From: Comamonas fluminis
GTDB lineage: Bacteria > Pseudomonadota > Gammaproteobacteria > Burkholderiales > Burkholderiaceae_C
DNA: 64,000 nt
Direction of reading: 5' to 3'
NCBI RefSeq assembly: GCF_019186805.1
Contig: NZ_CP066783.1
Coordinates: 1,107,501-1,171,500, forward strand
Made by a program: the position numbers and the translations under genes
Part shown: positions 27,894 through 36,666 of the stretch, piece by piece
How positions within the stretch are numbered: the stretch's first letter is position 1
How the letters are laid out: the number at the start of each line of letters is the position of its first letter
The notes under the pieces: model-generated
What the model was told of the DNA's origin: nothing
What the model saw: only the letters and a program-made list of their open reading frames with translations
Database searches by the model: none

Positions 27894-29273
27894 ATGAAGA
27901 AAATCCTCAGCATTGTGATTGCCCTGATCGTTCTGGGCATCATCGCGGCAGTGGCGCTGGCTTACGCTCCGTTCAAGCCAACACCTGCCAATGAAGAACT
28001 GCCTGCCGACTGGAAGGCTGAAGCGGGCCGTGGCGAATACGTCATGCGCGCTGGCGACTGCATGGCCTGCCACACGGCCAAGGGCGGCGAGCCTCTGGCT
28101 GGTGGCAACGGCATTCACAGCCCCATGGGCACCATCTGGGCGTCCAACATCACGCCTGACAAGGAAACCGGTATCGGTAACTGGACTCTGGACCAGTTCC
28201 GCGCCGCCATGGTGGATGGCATTGGTGACCACGGTCAGCAACTGTACCCCGCCATGCCTTACGAGAACTATCGCTTCATGAAGGAAAGCGATATCCGTGC
28301 GCTGTATGACTACCTGCAGACCGAAGTCAAGCCTGTGAAGAATGCTGTGGAGGCCACCAGCCTGAGCTTCCCGTTCAACATGCGCTTTGGCATTCGTGCC
28401 TGGAACTGGCTGGCCCTGTCGGGTGAATCCAAGTTCAAGCCCATGAGCGGTGACGACCAGCAGATTCGCGGTCAGTACCTGGTGGAAGGCGCAGGCCACT
28501 GCGCGGCTTGCCACAGCCCCCGCACAGCCCTGATGGCGCAAGGCGGCACACGTTTGTCCGACTCCAGCTTCCTGACGGGTGGCGAGGTGGACAACTGGTC
28601 CGCCCCAGCCCTGCGCGGCAAGGACTCACGTGTTCAGAAGTGGACTACCGAACAGATCGCTGCCTATCTGGCAACGGGTCGCAATGCTCACGCAGTGGCT
28701 AACGGCGAAATGGCCATGGTGGTTGAGCATTCCATGCAGTACATGACAGATGCAGATCTGAACGCCATGGCCAAGTTCATCAAGACCATGGATGGCCAGG
28801 CTGCCGAAGCCACCCCTGAAAAGCTGGCAACTCCCGGCCCACGCAGCTCGGCAGCTCCTGCTGCGGATGAAGCTGGCAAGGCCACTGCCACCATGCTGAA
28901 GTCTGCTGCGCCAGACATGCCTCTGGGTGCCCGTGTCTATCTCGACAACTGCGCTGCCTGCCACTTTACGAGCGGCAAGGGCTCGCCCGAGATCTTCCCC
29001 GAGCTGCAAGGCAACCCCATGGTGCTGGGCAAGGACGCCAGCCCGCTGCTGTCGGTGATTCTGAAGGGCACGTCGTCCACCATGACCGAACGTCGCCCCA
29101 TGAATCTGGTGATGCAAGGCTACGCCGATCGCCTGACTGACAACGAAGTGGCTGCACTGGCGACTTTCCTGCGCAAGGGCTGGGGTAACCAGGCTTCTGA
29201 CGTGAGCGAAAGCCAGGTCAGCAAGGTGCGCAAGCACATTGAAGCCGCAGCCGCCCCTGAGCGTGCGCAGTAA
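27894..29273 (+). CDS. Triheme cytochrome c, beta subunit of the flavoprotein dehydrogenase
   Basis: A 459-residue membrane-anchored cytochrome c with an N-terminal hydrophobic helix (residues 4-27) and three heme sites: C56MACH, C203AACH and C353AACH. This three-heme pattern is that of the cytochrome subunit of gluconate, alcohol and FAD-glucose dehydrogenases, which passes electrons to ubiquinone or the oxidase chain. An Ala/Pro-rich linker precedes the third heme domain. GGGAG lies well placed before the ATG, 14 bp after the flavoprotein gene. A terminator follows at 29338. Confidence 0.93.
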   Translation: MKKILSIVIALIVLGIIAAVALAYAPFKPTPANEELPADWKAEAGRGEYVMRAGDCMACHTAKGGEPLAGGNGIHSPMGTIWASNITPDKETGIGNWTLDQFRAAMVDGIGDHGQQLYPAMPYENYRFMKESDIRALYDYLQTEVKPVKNAVEATSLSFPFNMRFGIRAWNWLALSGESKFKPMSGDDQQIRGQYLVEGAGHCAACHSPRTALMAQGGTRLSDSSFLTGGEVDNWSAPALRGKDSRVQKWTTEQIAAYLATGRNAHAVANGEMAMVVEHSMQYMTDADLNAMAKFIKTMDGQAAEATPEKLATPGPRSSAAPAADEAGKATATMLKSAAPDMPLGARVYLDNCAACHFTSGKGSPEIFPELQGNPMVLGKDASPLLSVILKGTSSTMTERRPMNLVMQGYADRLTDNEVAALATFLRKGWGNQASDVSESQVSKVRKHIEAAAAPERAQ

Positions 29274-29283
29274 GCACTGTTGA

Positions 29284-29310
29284 AGCGCTGATTGCTATCG
29301 ATTTTGTAAA
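29284..29310. repeat. Half copy of the AGCGCTT repeat
   Basis: AGCGCTGATTGCTATCGATTTT matches the right half of copy 3 (AAGCGCAATCAGCTATCAAATT), but the left arm is missing. Confidence 0.4.
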
Positions 29311-29337
29311 TACAGAACGAATAGCTTTTCTCACCAG

Positions 29338-29372
29338 GCCCCGCTGGATACTGCTTCCAGCGGGGCTTTTTT
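29338..29372 (+). terminator. Intrinsic terminator after the dehydrogenase operon
   Basis: GCCCCGCTGG (29338-29347) pairs with CCAGCGGGGC (29357-29366), followed by TTTTTT. Confidence 0.9.
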
Positions 29373-29468
29373 GTGCCTCAGCCCAGGTCAGGCGTGGGAT
29401 GATTCCTGTTTTGCTGCGTGCAAACCGCAAGGCCGCGCACCAGCCTGAACAGAACAAGGAGAGATTCC

Positions 29469-30524
29469 ATGCGCGTTGGTGTGTTGACCGGTGGTGGTGA
29501 TTGTCCCGGCCTGAATGCGGTGATCCGTGCGGTTACCAAATCCTTGATCAACCATGGCCAGTGCGAGGTGCTGGGCATTGCCGATGGCTTTGAAGGCCTG
29601 ATGGGCGAGCAGCCCCGCGTCAAGCCGCTGAGCTGGGATGAAGTCAGCGGCATTCTGCACATCGGCGGCACCATTCTGGGCACCAGCAACAGCGCCAACC
29701 CGCTGCGCGATGCGGCCACGCTGGAGCAGGTGGGCCGTAATGTCAAGGCGCTGGGTCTGGATGTAGTGGTAGCCATTGGTGGTGATGGCACCATGAGCCT
29801 GGCCCATGGTCTGGCCCAGGTGGGACTGCAATGCGTGGGCGTGCCCAAGACGATTGACAACGACATTGCCAGCTGCGAGCGCAGCTTTGGTTTTGACACG
29901 GCCGTCGCCACCGTGACCGAGTCTCTGCGCCGTATCGAAAGCACGGCCATGAGCCACCACCGCGTGATGATTGTCGAAACCATGGGCCGCCACGCAGGCT
30001 GGCTGGCGCTGGAGTCTGGCATTGCCGGAGCGGCTGACATCATCTTGTTGCCCGAAATTGATTACGACCTGCAGGCCATTGTTGACTTCTGCAAGGCCCG
30101 CGAGGAGCGCCAGCGCTACACCATCATCTGCATTGGCGAAGGCGCCAAGGAAAGCGGCCAGAGCCTGACGGTGCGCGAGCGCATTGAACACAGCCCCGAC
30201 CCCGTGCGCCTGGGCGGCGTGGGCCATGTGCTGCGCGAACGCCTGCAGCCACACCTCAAGAGCGAGGTGCGCACCACGGTGCTGGGCCATGTGCAGCGTG
30301 GCGGCGATCCCACGCCGTTTGACCGTGTGCTGGCCACGCAGTTTGGCCACCACGCTGCCCAACTGGTGCTGAGCGGCCAATTCGGCCATATGGTCACACT
30401 GCAGAACGGGCGTATCGGCAGCGTGGAAATTGCCAAGGTGGCCAACACCCAGCGCACCGTGCCGCTGGACAGCCCGCTGCTGGCCATGGCGCGCGATATT
30501 GGCATTTGCTTTGGTGAGGCTTGA
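29469..30524 (+). CDS. pfkA: 6-phosphofructokinase, ATP- or PPi-dependent
   Basis: A 351-residue PfkA-family enzyme (fructose 6-phosphate to fructose 1,6-bisphosphate). Motifs: GVLTGGGDCPGLNAVIR at the N-terminus, GGDGT at 104-108, PKTIDND at 126-132, and MGRHAGW. By the E. coli numbering scheme, the position that selects the phosphate donor is Gly (GGDG) while the 124-equivalent is Lys (PKTIDND). This Gly/Lys mix is found in both ATP- and pyrophosphate-using enzymes, so the donor cannot be read from sequence. The ATG at 29469 has AAGGAGAG upstream. It stands alone after a terminator. Confidence 0.9.
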   Translation: MRVGVLTGGGDCPGLNAVIRAVTKSLINHGQCEVLGIADGFEGLMGEQPRVKPLSWDEVSGILHIGGTILGTSNSANPLRDAATLEQVGRNVKALGLDVVVAIGGDGTMSLAHGLAQVGLQCVGVPKTIDNDIASCERSFGFDTAVATVTESLRRIESTAMSHHRVMIVETMGRHAGWLALESGIAGAADIILLPEIDYDLQAIVDFCKAREERQRYTIICIGEGAKESGQSLTVRERIEHSPDPVRLGGVGHVLRERLQPHLKSEVRTTVLGHVQRGGDPTPFDRVLATQFGHHAAQLVLSGQFGHMVTLQNGRIGSVEIAKVANTQRTVPLDSPLLAMARDIGICFGEA

Positions 30525-30593
30525 TGAAGCCCTGAGCTAGGCTAAGGTGTGAGCAGGCGCGCACTTTGAGCTTGCGTGCAGGAGAAATACCGC

Positions 30594-31067
30594 ATGGACC
30601 GACACGAAGAAGCCGTGATGCAACTGCTCACGGCCAATGGCGAAACCTTTGTTGCCCCCAAATACGAGGTGGCAGACGGCTGGCAATGCCCGGCTTTTGT
30701 GGCGCTGCGCCCTGCGCGCAAGCAGGTCTATGTGGTCGAGGTCTCGGCCTCTGGCTACCCGCTGGCGTTGGTCAATCGCATCAATGAGCGGGTTGAAAAA
30801 TGGTATGCGCCGCTGCTGTCGCAACTGCACGGTCTGGCCATCACACAGCCGGACTGGGAAATTGCCTGTCTGGTGTTTGTACGCAGCGATCAGGCCGACT
30901 GGCTCAAGGAGCGCGTCAAGGACATGAGCGGCGTGCATGTGCTGAGTCTGGAGCAGGCCAGTAGCCCCTGGAACTGGAACGACTCGGTGTGGACTTCAGA
31001 CATGCAGTTTGATGCGGCCAGGGGTATTCCGCAGCGCGGCGTCAAGCCCGCAGGGCTGACGCACTGA
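30594..31067 (+). CDS. Hypothetical cytosolic protein
   Basis: A 157-residue soluble protein without signal or membrane segments. Alternating beta and helix stretches (KQVYVVEVSASG, NRINERVEKWYAPLL, WEIACLVFVRSDQADWLKERVKD) suggest a small alpha/beta fold; I do not recognise a family. The ATG at 30594 has AGGAG nine bases upstream. It lies 69 bp after pfkA and may be on the same transcript, which gives no firm functional hint. Confidence 0.7.
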   Translation: MDRHEEAVMQLLTANGETFVAPKYEVADGWQCPAFVALRPARKQVYVVEVSASGYPLALVNRINERVEKWYAPLLSQLHGLAITQPDWEIACLVFVRSDQADWLKERVKDMSGVHVLSLEQASSPWNWNDSVWTSDMQFDAARGIPQRGVKPAGLTH

Positions 31068-31082
31068 AGATGGTGTGAAATG

Positions 31083-31129
31083 GGCTGAAAGTGCGGATAT
31101 ATCAAGCGCTTTCAGCTATTAAATTGATA
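31083..31129. repeat. Dispersed AGCGCTT palindromic repeat, copy 4
   Basis: CTGAAAGTGC and GCGCTTTCAG are nearly perfect 10-bp inverted arms (31085-31094 and 31105-31114), followed by CTATTAAATTGATA. It lies in the gap before the TenA-like gene. Confidence 0.72.
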
Positions 31130-31154
31130 ATTATCGGTGTCCAAGGAGACTTCT

Positions 31155-31829
31155 GTGAGTGCGCTGAACCCATCCCAAGGCTTTGCCGAACAACTGCGCC
31201 AGTCCTGCATTGCAGACTGGAATGCCTGTGTGCAGCACCGCTTTGTGCACGAGATTTTTGACGGCAGCCTGAGCGATGCAGTGCTGCGCAAATATCTGGT
31301 GCAGGACTATCAGTTCATCAACCGATTCGTGGCCTTGCTGGGCGCCGCCATTGCCAGCGCTGATGTGTTTGCGCCGCGTGTGACGCTGTCGCAGTTTGCG
31401 GGCATGGTGACCAGCGACGAGAACACCTATTTCCTGCGCAGCTTTGATATGCTGGGCGTGCCCGAAGAGCAGCGCCTGACGCCCGAACTGACTGTGCCCA
31501 CCAAGGCGTTTCAGCAACTGATGCACGAGGCTGCGCAAAGCCTGAACTACGCCAACTGCATGGCAGTGCTGGCGGTGGCTGAAGGCATTTATCTGGACTG
31601 GGCTGACCAGGACGCCAAAAAGCAGCTGCCCATGCCAGAGCGCTTCGAGCACGCGGAGTGGATCGTGCTGCATGCCAATGATTTCTTCCGTGGCTTTGTG
31701 GGCTGGTTGCGCAGTGAACTGGATCGCATTGGCCTCACACTGAACGAAGCACAGAAAGCCGAAGCCGCCCGCTACTTTCAGCGTGCGGTGAAGCTGGAAC
31801 GCCAATTCTTTGACCATGTCTATGAATAA
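31155..31829 (+). CDS. TenA family protein (thiaminase II-like)
   Basis: A 224-residue all-helical TenA/PqqC-fold protein. TenA enzymes salvage pyrimidine parts of degraded thiamine. Fold markers are YLVQDYQFINRFVALLG, TSDENTYFLRSF and LAVAEGIYLDWA near residue 140. The Cys of classical TenA_C enzymes is not obvious at the aligned place in that last motif, where a Glu occurs, so the TenA_E subgroup or another activity is possible. The GTG at 31155 is chosen for its AAGGAG at 31143-31148. No TPP riboswitch was seen in the leader. Confidence 0.8.
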   Translation: MSALNPSQGFAEQLRQSCIADWNACVQHRFVHEIFDGSLSDAVLRKYLVQDYQFINRFVALLGAAIASADVFAPRVTLSQFAGMVTSDENTYFLRSFDMLGVPEEQRLTPELTVPTKAFQQLMHEAAQSLNYANCMAVLAVAEGIYLDWADQDAKKQLPMPERFEHAEWIVLHANDFFRGFVGWLRSELDRIGLTLNEAQKAEAARYFQRAVKLERQFFDHVYE

Positions 31830-32181
31830 AAGCAAAACCTGTCTGGCGGCTGCAGCCTTGCTGTGTGCCATTGCTGCACCGGCCCTGGCGGGCAACTGGG
31901 AAATCTGCGACCTGAAGGTGGAAGTGCGTGACAAGCAGACAAGCCGCCAGGAGCTGCAGACCCGTGTGATCGAAAGCAAGGCCAAGGGGCAGGCTGAATG
32001 TCCGCAGGCTGGAACAGCGCTGAGCTTCAGACCCGAGACTGCCGACTATCAAAACGAGTTGCCGCGCCGCCAGTGGCCCAGACCGGGCACAACGGCGGTG
32101 GTTCGCTACCGCTATCTGGACGGCGAATGCAAAGATCGCGGCCCTTGCCGCATTGAGCATTACTCGCCTGTTGTGCACTAA
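31816..32181 (+). CDS. Small exported cysteine-containing protein
   Basis: A 121-residue hypothetical protein with a signal peptide (NKSKTCLAAAALLCAIAAPALA, cleaved before GNWEIC) and four Cys in the mature part (EICDL, AECPQ, GECKDRGPC), enough for two disulfides in the periplasm. The start overlaps the last codons of the TenA-like gene; ATGs at 31816 and 31822 are both possible and neither has a clear ribosome-binding site. Function is unknown. A repeat copy follows the stop. Confidence 0.65.
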   Translation: MSMNKSKTCLAAAALLCAIAAPALAGNWEICDLKVEVRDKQTSRQELQTRVIESKAKGQAECPQAGTALSFRPETADYQNELPRRQWPRPGTTAVVRYRYLDGECKDRGPCRIEHYSPVVH

Positions 32182-32194
32182 ATTTTGGCGAAAA

Positions 32195-32244
32195 CAGGCT
32201 GTATCGCTTTATGAGTAAGCGAAAGCAGCTATTGAATCAATAGC
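32195..32244. repeat. Dispersed AGCGCTT palindromic repeat, copy 5
   Basis: GGCTGTATCGCTTTATGAG and TAAGCGAAAGCAGCTATTG: TCGCTT pairs with AAGCGA, and outer CTG with CAG. A second AATAGCT follows at 32238. Confidence 0.7.
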
Positions 32245-32316
32245 TGGAATGGCGCTGTGATGCCTTCCCGCTCGCCTATGATCGGGGGCTTGGCCCTTTA
32301 TATGCAGGATGCAACG

Positions 32317-33534
32317 ATGACCACCTTAGGAACCCCTCTTTCCCCCAATGCCACCAAAGTCATGCTGCTGGGCAGCGGCGAACTGGGCAAGGAAGTGCTG
32401 ATTGCCCTGCAGCGCCTGGGCGTGGAAACCATCGCCGTGGACCGCTACGAGAACGCGCCCGGCCAGCAGGTGGCCCACCATGTACGCACCATCACCATGA
32501 GCGATCCGGCACAGCTCAAGGCCTTGATCGAAGCCGAAAAGCCTGACCTGGTGGTGCCCGAGATCGAAGCCATTGCCACGCCCATGCTGGAAGAGCTGGA
32601 GGCCGCCGGCGTGGTCACCGTCATCCCCACGGCCCGCGCCACGCGGCTGACAATGGACCGCGAAGGCATCCGTCGCCTGGCCGCCGAAACATTGGGCCTG
32701 CCCACCAGCCCCTACCGCTTTTGCGATTCCGCCGAAGAGTTGCAAGCCGCCATTGACGGCACCGACGGCCAGAGCACCATTGGCTACCCCTGCGTGGTCA
32801 AGCCGGTGATGAGCAGCTCCGGCAAGGGCCAGAGCAAGATCGACGGTCCGGCCGATGTGCAAAAAGCCTGGGACTACGCCATGGCCGGCGGCCGCGTGGC
32901 CAAGGGCCGCGTGATCGTGGAAGGCTTTATCGACTTTGACTACGAAATCACCCAGCTGACCGTGCGCGCCAAGGGCGCGGACGGCCAGATCGAAACGCAT
33001 TTTTGCGACCCCGTGGGCCACATCCAGCAGGCCGGTGACTATGTGGAAAGCTGGCAGCCCCACCCCATGTCGGCGACGGCACAGGCCAAGTCGCAGCAGA
33101 TTGCCAAGGCCGTGACCGACAACCTAGGCGGCCTGGGCCTGTTCGGCGTGGAGCTGTTTGTGAAGGGCGAGCAAGTGTGGTTCAGCGAAGTCTCGCCCCG
33201 CCCGCATGACACTGGCTTAGTGACGCTCTGCACCCAGTGGCAAAGCGAATTTGAATTGCACGCCCGCGCCATCCTGGGTCTGCCGGTGGACACCAGCTTG
33301 CGCAACCCCGGTGCCAGTGCCGTGATCTATGGCGGTCAGGATGCCGAAGGCCTGGTGTTTGATGGCGTGGACGAGGCGCTGGCCATTCCAGGCACTGATC
33401 TGCGCCTGTTCGGCAAGCCCGAAAGCTTTGTCAAACGCCGCATGGGCGTGGCCCTGGCCCGCGCGGCCGATGTGGAGCAGGCCCGCACCACGGCAAAATT
33501 AGCAGCCAGCAAGGTCAAGCCGCGTAAGCCTTGA
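32317..33534 (+). CDS. purT: Formate-dependent phosphoribosylglycinamide formyltransferase
   Basis: A 405-residue ATP-grasp enzyme that formylates GAR with formate and ATP, the folate-free version of purine step three. Motifs: [12 protein letters not shown] at the N-terminus, the [20 protein letters not shown] loop, and [12 protein letters not shown]. The ATG at 32317 follows AGGA at eight bases; an earlier in-frame ATG at 32257 would add 20 residues without family support. It is a single gene closed by a terminator. Confidence 0.96.
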   Translation: MTTLGTPLSPNATKVMLLGSGELGKEVLIALQRLGVETIAVDRYENAPGQQVAHHVRTITMSDPAQLKALIEAEKPDLVVPEIEAIATPMLEELEAAGVVTVIPTARATRLTMDREGIRRLAAETLGLPTSPYRFCDSAEELQAAIDGTDGQSTIGYPCVVKPVMSSSGKGQSKIDGPADVQKAWDYAMAGGRVAKGRVIVEGFIDFDYEITQLTVRAKGADGQIETHFCDPVGHIQQAGDYVESWQPHPMSATAQAKSQQIAKAVTDNLGGLGLFGVELFVKGEQVWFSEVSPRPHDTGLVTLCTQWQSEFELHARAILGLPVDTSLRNPGASAVIYGGQDAEGLVFDGVDEALAIPGTDLRLFGKPESFVKRRMGVALARAADVEQARTTAKLAASKVKPRKP

Positions 33535-33556
33535 TGCGATCAGCCTCCAGCCAATG

Positions 33557-33586
33557 AAAAGGGCTTCCTGTGGAAGCCCTTTTTTG
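33557..33586. terminator. Intrinsic terminator between purT and mscS
   Basis: GGGCTTCC (33561-33568) pairs with GGAAGCCC (33572-33579), flanked by AAAA on the left and TTTTTT on the right, so it can end transcription from both directions. Confidence 0.88.
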
Positions 33587-33601
33587 TGCACGCTTGCTGG
33601 G

Positions 33602-34267
33602 TCAGTGTCCGTTTGCACTGGTCGTGGCGCCATTGCTTGGCGTTACCAAGGCTACCGCACTGGCTTCTTCCTGGCTGGTGGCTGGGCTGCTTTCTGTGAT
33701 GGATGGCAGGCCTCCTTTCCAGCGGCGAATGATGCGCTGGAAGATCAGTGAGTTGGGAATCTGCAGCAGGTTAGGCGTCCCTTCAGGCGCACTGTCGTCC
33801 TGCAGCGTGATATAGAGCATGTTCAGGTCCACTACGCGGCCTTTGGCGCCGGGCTTTTCGGCGGTGTCCAGTACTTCGATATGGTCGCCCAGGCGGAAGG
33901 GGCCGACCGTGACAATCAGCACCGCGCAGAAGAGGTTGGAGAGCACGCTCCACGCGGCAAAGAAGGCAACGGCGCCGACAGTGGCAAAGCCAGTGAAGGC
34001 TGTCCACAGCACGGTGGCAGACATGCCCAGCCGCTCCAGAATGGCCAGAACAGCCGCCGCAATGATGAGCCAGCGGAACACGCCGCGCAGTGGCAGCAGC
34101 AGCTCATGCGGCAGGTCATAGGCCTTGCCTACGCGCGAGACAATGCGCTTGAACAGCCAGTTGAGCAACCAGGCGACAAAGATGATGAGAAAGATCTGAA
34201 CGCCGGGGATCAGAACCTCCAGCCACTCCTGCATCCACTCGGGCAGGTGCATTTGAAGACGACGCAT
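33602..34267 (-). CDS. Small MscS-family mechanosensitive channel
   Basis: A 221-residue channel protein that should open on hypo-osmotic shock. Three membrane helices are visible (about 16-40, 55-80 and 85-115), the third being the Ala/Gly-rich pore helix typical of MscS, followed by the beta domain line FRLGDHIEV. After about residue 175 (LLQIPNSLIFQRIIRRW) the usual MscS C-terminal alpha/beta domain is missing and a low-complexity Ser/Thr tail ends the protein, so it is a short form. The ATG at 34267 avoids a weaker TTG two codons upstream; no clear ribosome-binding site is seen. Confidence 0.85.
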   Translation of the reverse strand: MRRLQMHLPEWMQEWLEVLIPGVQIFLIIFVAWLLNWLFKRIVSRVGKAYDLPHELLLPLRGVFRWLIIAAAVLAILERLGMSATVLWTAFTGFATVGAVAFFAAWSVLSNLFCAVLIVTVGPFRLGDHIEVLDTAEKPGAKGRVVDLNMLYITLQDDSAPEGTPNLLQIPNSLIFQRIIRRWKGGLPSITESSPATSQEEASAVALVTPSNGATTSANGH

Positions 34268-34278
34268 AACCAAGACAA

Positions 34279-34307
34279 TAAAAAACGCTAGGGGGTCATC
34301 CTAGCGT
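34279..34307 (-). terminator. Intrinsic terminator after the diguanylate cyclase gene
   Basis: ACGCTAGG (34285-34292) pairs with CCTAGCGT (34300-34307); on the minus strand it ends in a run of T from AAAAAA at 34280-34285. Confidence 0.75.
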
Positions 34308-34337
34308 CTTATTGGAGGGCGGGCGCCTACCCGAGGC

Positions 34338-35396
34338 TCAAAGCTGGCGCTGCTCTATGGTGTCCATCTGCATCTCGAAGCTGAAGAATCGGTTGCGCCC
34401 CTGAGACTTGGCTGCATACAGCGCTTCGTCTGCGCGCATCAGCATGGATTCCGGGCTGGTATGGGCATCGGGAATGCAGGTGGTGATGCCGCCAGACAAG
34501 GTTAGCAACAATTCTTCACTTGCTCCTGGTGGGCGAATCTTGAGGAACTTGAGCATCTGCCCCAGCGCCCGGGCAAAGGTCATGGCGCCCGAACGCGGAG
34601 TGTTGGGCAGAATCAGTGCAAATTCTTCGCCGCCATAGCGCGCCGCAATATCGCGTGGGCGCACGCAGACTTCGCGCAGCAGACGGCCGACTTGCTTGAG
34701 GCATTCATCACCCTGTACGTGACCATAGGTGTCATTGAACTGCTTGAAGTGATCGAGGTCGCAAAGCATCAGCGTCAGCGGCTTGCCTTCGCGCTGGGCG
34801 GCTGAGATTTCGGCATGCAGCATGCGGTCCAGCCCACGGCGGTTGACCAGACCGGTCAGAGCATCCAGTTCCACCATTTCATTGAGCTTCTGGTTGGCCA
34901 GATGCAGCTCAGCAGAAACAGTCACCAGACGGCGGCGCATATCCAGCAGGCGGCGCATGGCACGTAACTTGGCCACCAGCACGATCGGCTTGACGGGCTT
35001 GACCAGATAGTCGTCACCACCAGCCTCGATGCCGCGCCAGACATCCAGATCGTTGTCCAGCCCCGACAGGAAAATGATGGGGGTCCACTCTCCGGGTTCG
35101 GCCTCGCGTAGCTTGCGGGCAACCCAGTAGCCGTCCTCACCCGGCAGGCGGATGTCGAGGAGCACCATGTCAGGGCGCTCGCTGCGAAACAGCGCAAGGG
35201 CCGTACGGCCGTTTTCGGCTTCCAGAACCTGGGTGACACCGGCCTGGCGCAGTTCTGTGACCAGGGCTGCTCGCATCACGGCCTGATCCTCCACCACGAG
35301 CACGGAAAACGGAGCCGAGGACTCCGGAGAGGAAAAGCGCGCCCCGCTGGACTCAATGGCCGTTGAGGCAAGGACGTTGGACGGCAAAGCAGTCAT
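34338..35396 (-). CDS. Response regulator diguanylate cyclase (REC-GGDEF)
   Basis: A 352-residue two-domain protein: an N-terminal receiver (about 30-145) with phospho-acceptor Asp81 in LLDIRLPGEDG and Lys133 in YLVKPVKP, then a GGDEF domain (about 175-345) with the active-site GGEEF at 255-259. Five residues before it is R246-x-x-D249, the allosteric I-site that binds c-di-GMP for feedback inhibition, so the enzyme should both make c-di-GMP and be inhibited by it. This is the PleD/WspR-like layout. No histidine kinase gene is adjacent, so the input signal is unknown. Confidence 0.93.
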   Translation of the reverse strand: MTALPSNVLASTAIESSGARFSSPESSAPFSVLVVEDQAVMRAALVTELRQAGVTQVLEAENGRTALALFRSERPDMVLLDIRLPGEDGYWVARKLREAEPGEWTPIIFLSGLDNDLDVWRGIEAGGDDYLVKPVKPIVLVAKLRAMRRLLDMRRRLVTVSAELHLANQKLNEMVELDALTGLVNRRGLDRMLHAEISAAQREGKPLTLMLCDLDHFKQFNDTYGHVQGDECLKQVGRLLREVCVRPRDIAARYGGEEFALILPNTPRSGAMTFARALGQMLKFLKIRPPGASEELLLTLSGGITTCIPDAHTSPESMLMRADEALYAAKSQGRNRFFSFEMQMDTIEQRQL

Positions 35397-35525
35397 GTGT
35401 CAGGAAAGAGGCTCAGTCCATTCAGGTACCCACCAGAGATGGGCAGGGTAGGAAAGCTATGTAAGCTGCTGTTACTTTATACGATAGTTTGACGAAAATT
35501 GGATGTTGCGAGGGTTTCGCTCCAA

Positions 35526-36548
35526 TTACGCCAAAGGCAGCTGGGTGAGCGCCTTGCTGGCGCTGTCGTGCCATAGGACAAAAGCCTGGGCCTCAGCGCA
35601 GAAGGTGCTGGGACCGAGTTGCTGCAGAAAGCGGCAGGCTGCAAATTGCTGCGCCTCCTCATCGTAGTACTGACTCCATTCGTGGCGCCCCGGCTGATGC
35701 TGGGGCTTTACGGGCCAGTGTCGCTCCTGAGTGGATAAACCGCTCATGCCCATGCGCCAGGGCTTGCCAGTCACTCGTGCGCGAAAGCATTGCTGCTTCT
35801 CGCAAAGCAGGGCGTACACAGGGTCCACACCCATTTCCTGAAACAAAGCTTGTACCTGCGGTGCTTGCCAGTCCCAGCTGGCATGGGTCACGATGATGCG
35901 CAGGCCTTTCGGCGTCTGATACAGACGAAGCCCCCAGTCCGGGTAGCGCGCCTGCACCTGCAGAACCCGGGCCATGGCGCGATTGGCCGCGGTAGAAGGG
36001 TTTTGTTGTTTCGCTTGCCTTGCGTCGTTCCAGCGTTTGAGTCTGGCGCGAAACAGCAGGCCCATGCAGGCGATGATGAAGATCAGGGCGATCTGGTGCC
36101 CATTCCAGCTTATGGGCTCAATCCAGAGCCAAGGCAGGGCAGAAAGCAAAATGAGCAGAACGATCCAGGGAAAGCCGGGTGCATCGCTTTCTCTTGGGTA
36201 GTCCAGGTCAGCAATCGCGACTTTGTCGGTATTGAGGCAATGCGCGCCGTAGCTATTGCGCGTCATCACAGTCTCGCCGCGCTGCTCCAGAATCTCTTCC
36301 CGAATCGGTGTTGGTGCGAACAGGCTGTACTCATTAGCCCATTCCATGCGCTCGAAATCAGGGGCGAGATGGCGCTGCACCGGGGCCTTGAGCACATCAT
36401 CAAGTGCCTCCTGCGCTCGCTGCTGGGCATGGGTTTCTGCTTCTGCCTGGCTGATGTCAGACCAGCCCCAGCGCTGAACCGTCGCGCCATGGGTTTTGCT
36501 GGTTTCTTGCCGCAGGCGTGCTTGTGCCCAGTATCGAGGGATTTGCAT
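35526..36548 (-). CDS. Hypothetical inner-membrane protein
   Basis: A 340-residue protein with an N-terminal helical cytosolic part (about 1-120, including AEAETHAQQRAQEALDDVL), two adjacent membrane helices (about 125-165, PWIVLLILLSALPWLWI and ALIFIIACMGLLF) and a C-terminal domain with many Trp (GLRIIVTHASWDW, RMGMSGLSTQERHWP). I do not recognise a family. On the minus strand TATACT ends only 7 bases before the ATG, which would suit a leaderless transcript. It lies apart from its neighbours in orientation and spacing. Confidence 0.7.
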   Translation of the reverse strand: MQIPRYWAQARLRQETSKTHGATVQRWGWSDISQAEAETHAQQRAQEALDDVLKAPVQRHLAPDFERMEWANEYSLFAPTPIREEILEQRGETVMTRNSYGAHCLNTDKVAIADLDYPRESDAPGFPWIVLLILLSALPWLWIEPISWNGHQIALIFIIACMGLLFRARLKRWNDARQAKQQNPSTAANRAMARVLQVQARYPDWGLRLYQTPKGLRIIVTHASWDWQAPQVQALFQEMGVDPVYALLCEKQQCFRARVTGKPWRMGMSGLSTQERHWPVKPQHQPGRHEWSQYYDEEAQQFAACRFLQQLGPSTFCAEAQAFVLWHDSASKALTQLPLA

Positions 36549-36666
36549 GCGATTCAGTATAGCCAGACGGCTGGACTACGCATTACCGGTCTTGGGGAAT
36601 AAGGGCATGGGTGATGAAGGTGCCGGAAAGCAGCAGAATTTTTAATGGATCTCGATGATTCTTGAA

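Noticed and set aside
31068..31154. A TPP riboswitch before the TenA-like gene
   Set aside because: The gap is only 87 bp and contains a dispersed palindrome; the conserved TPP motif (CTGAGA) is not present in the right setting.
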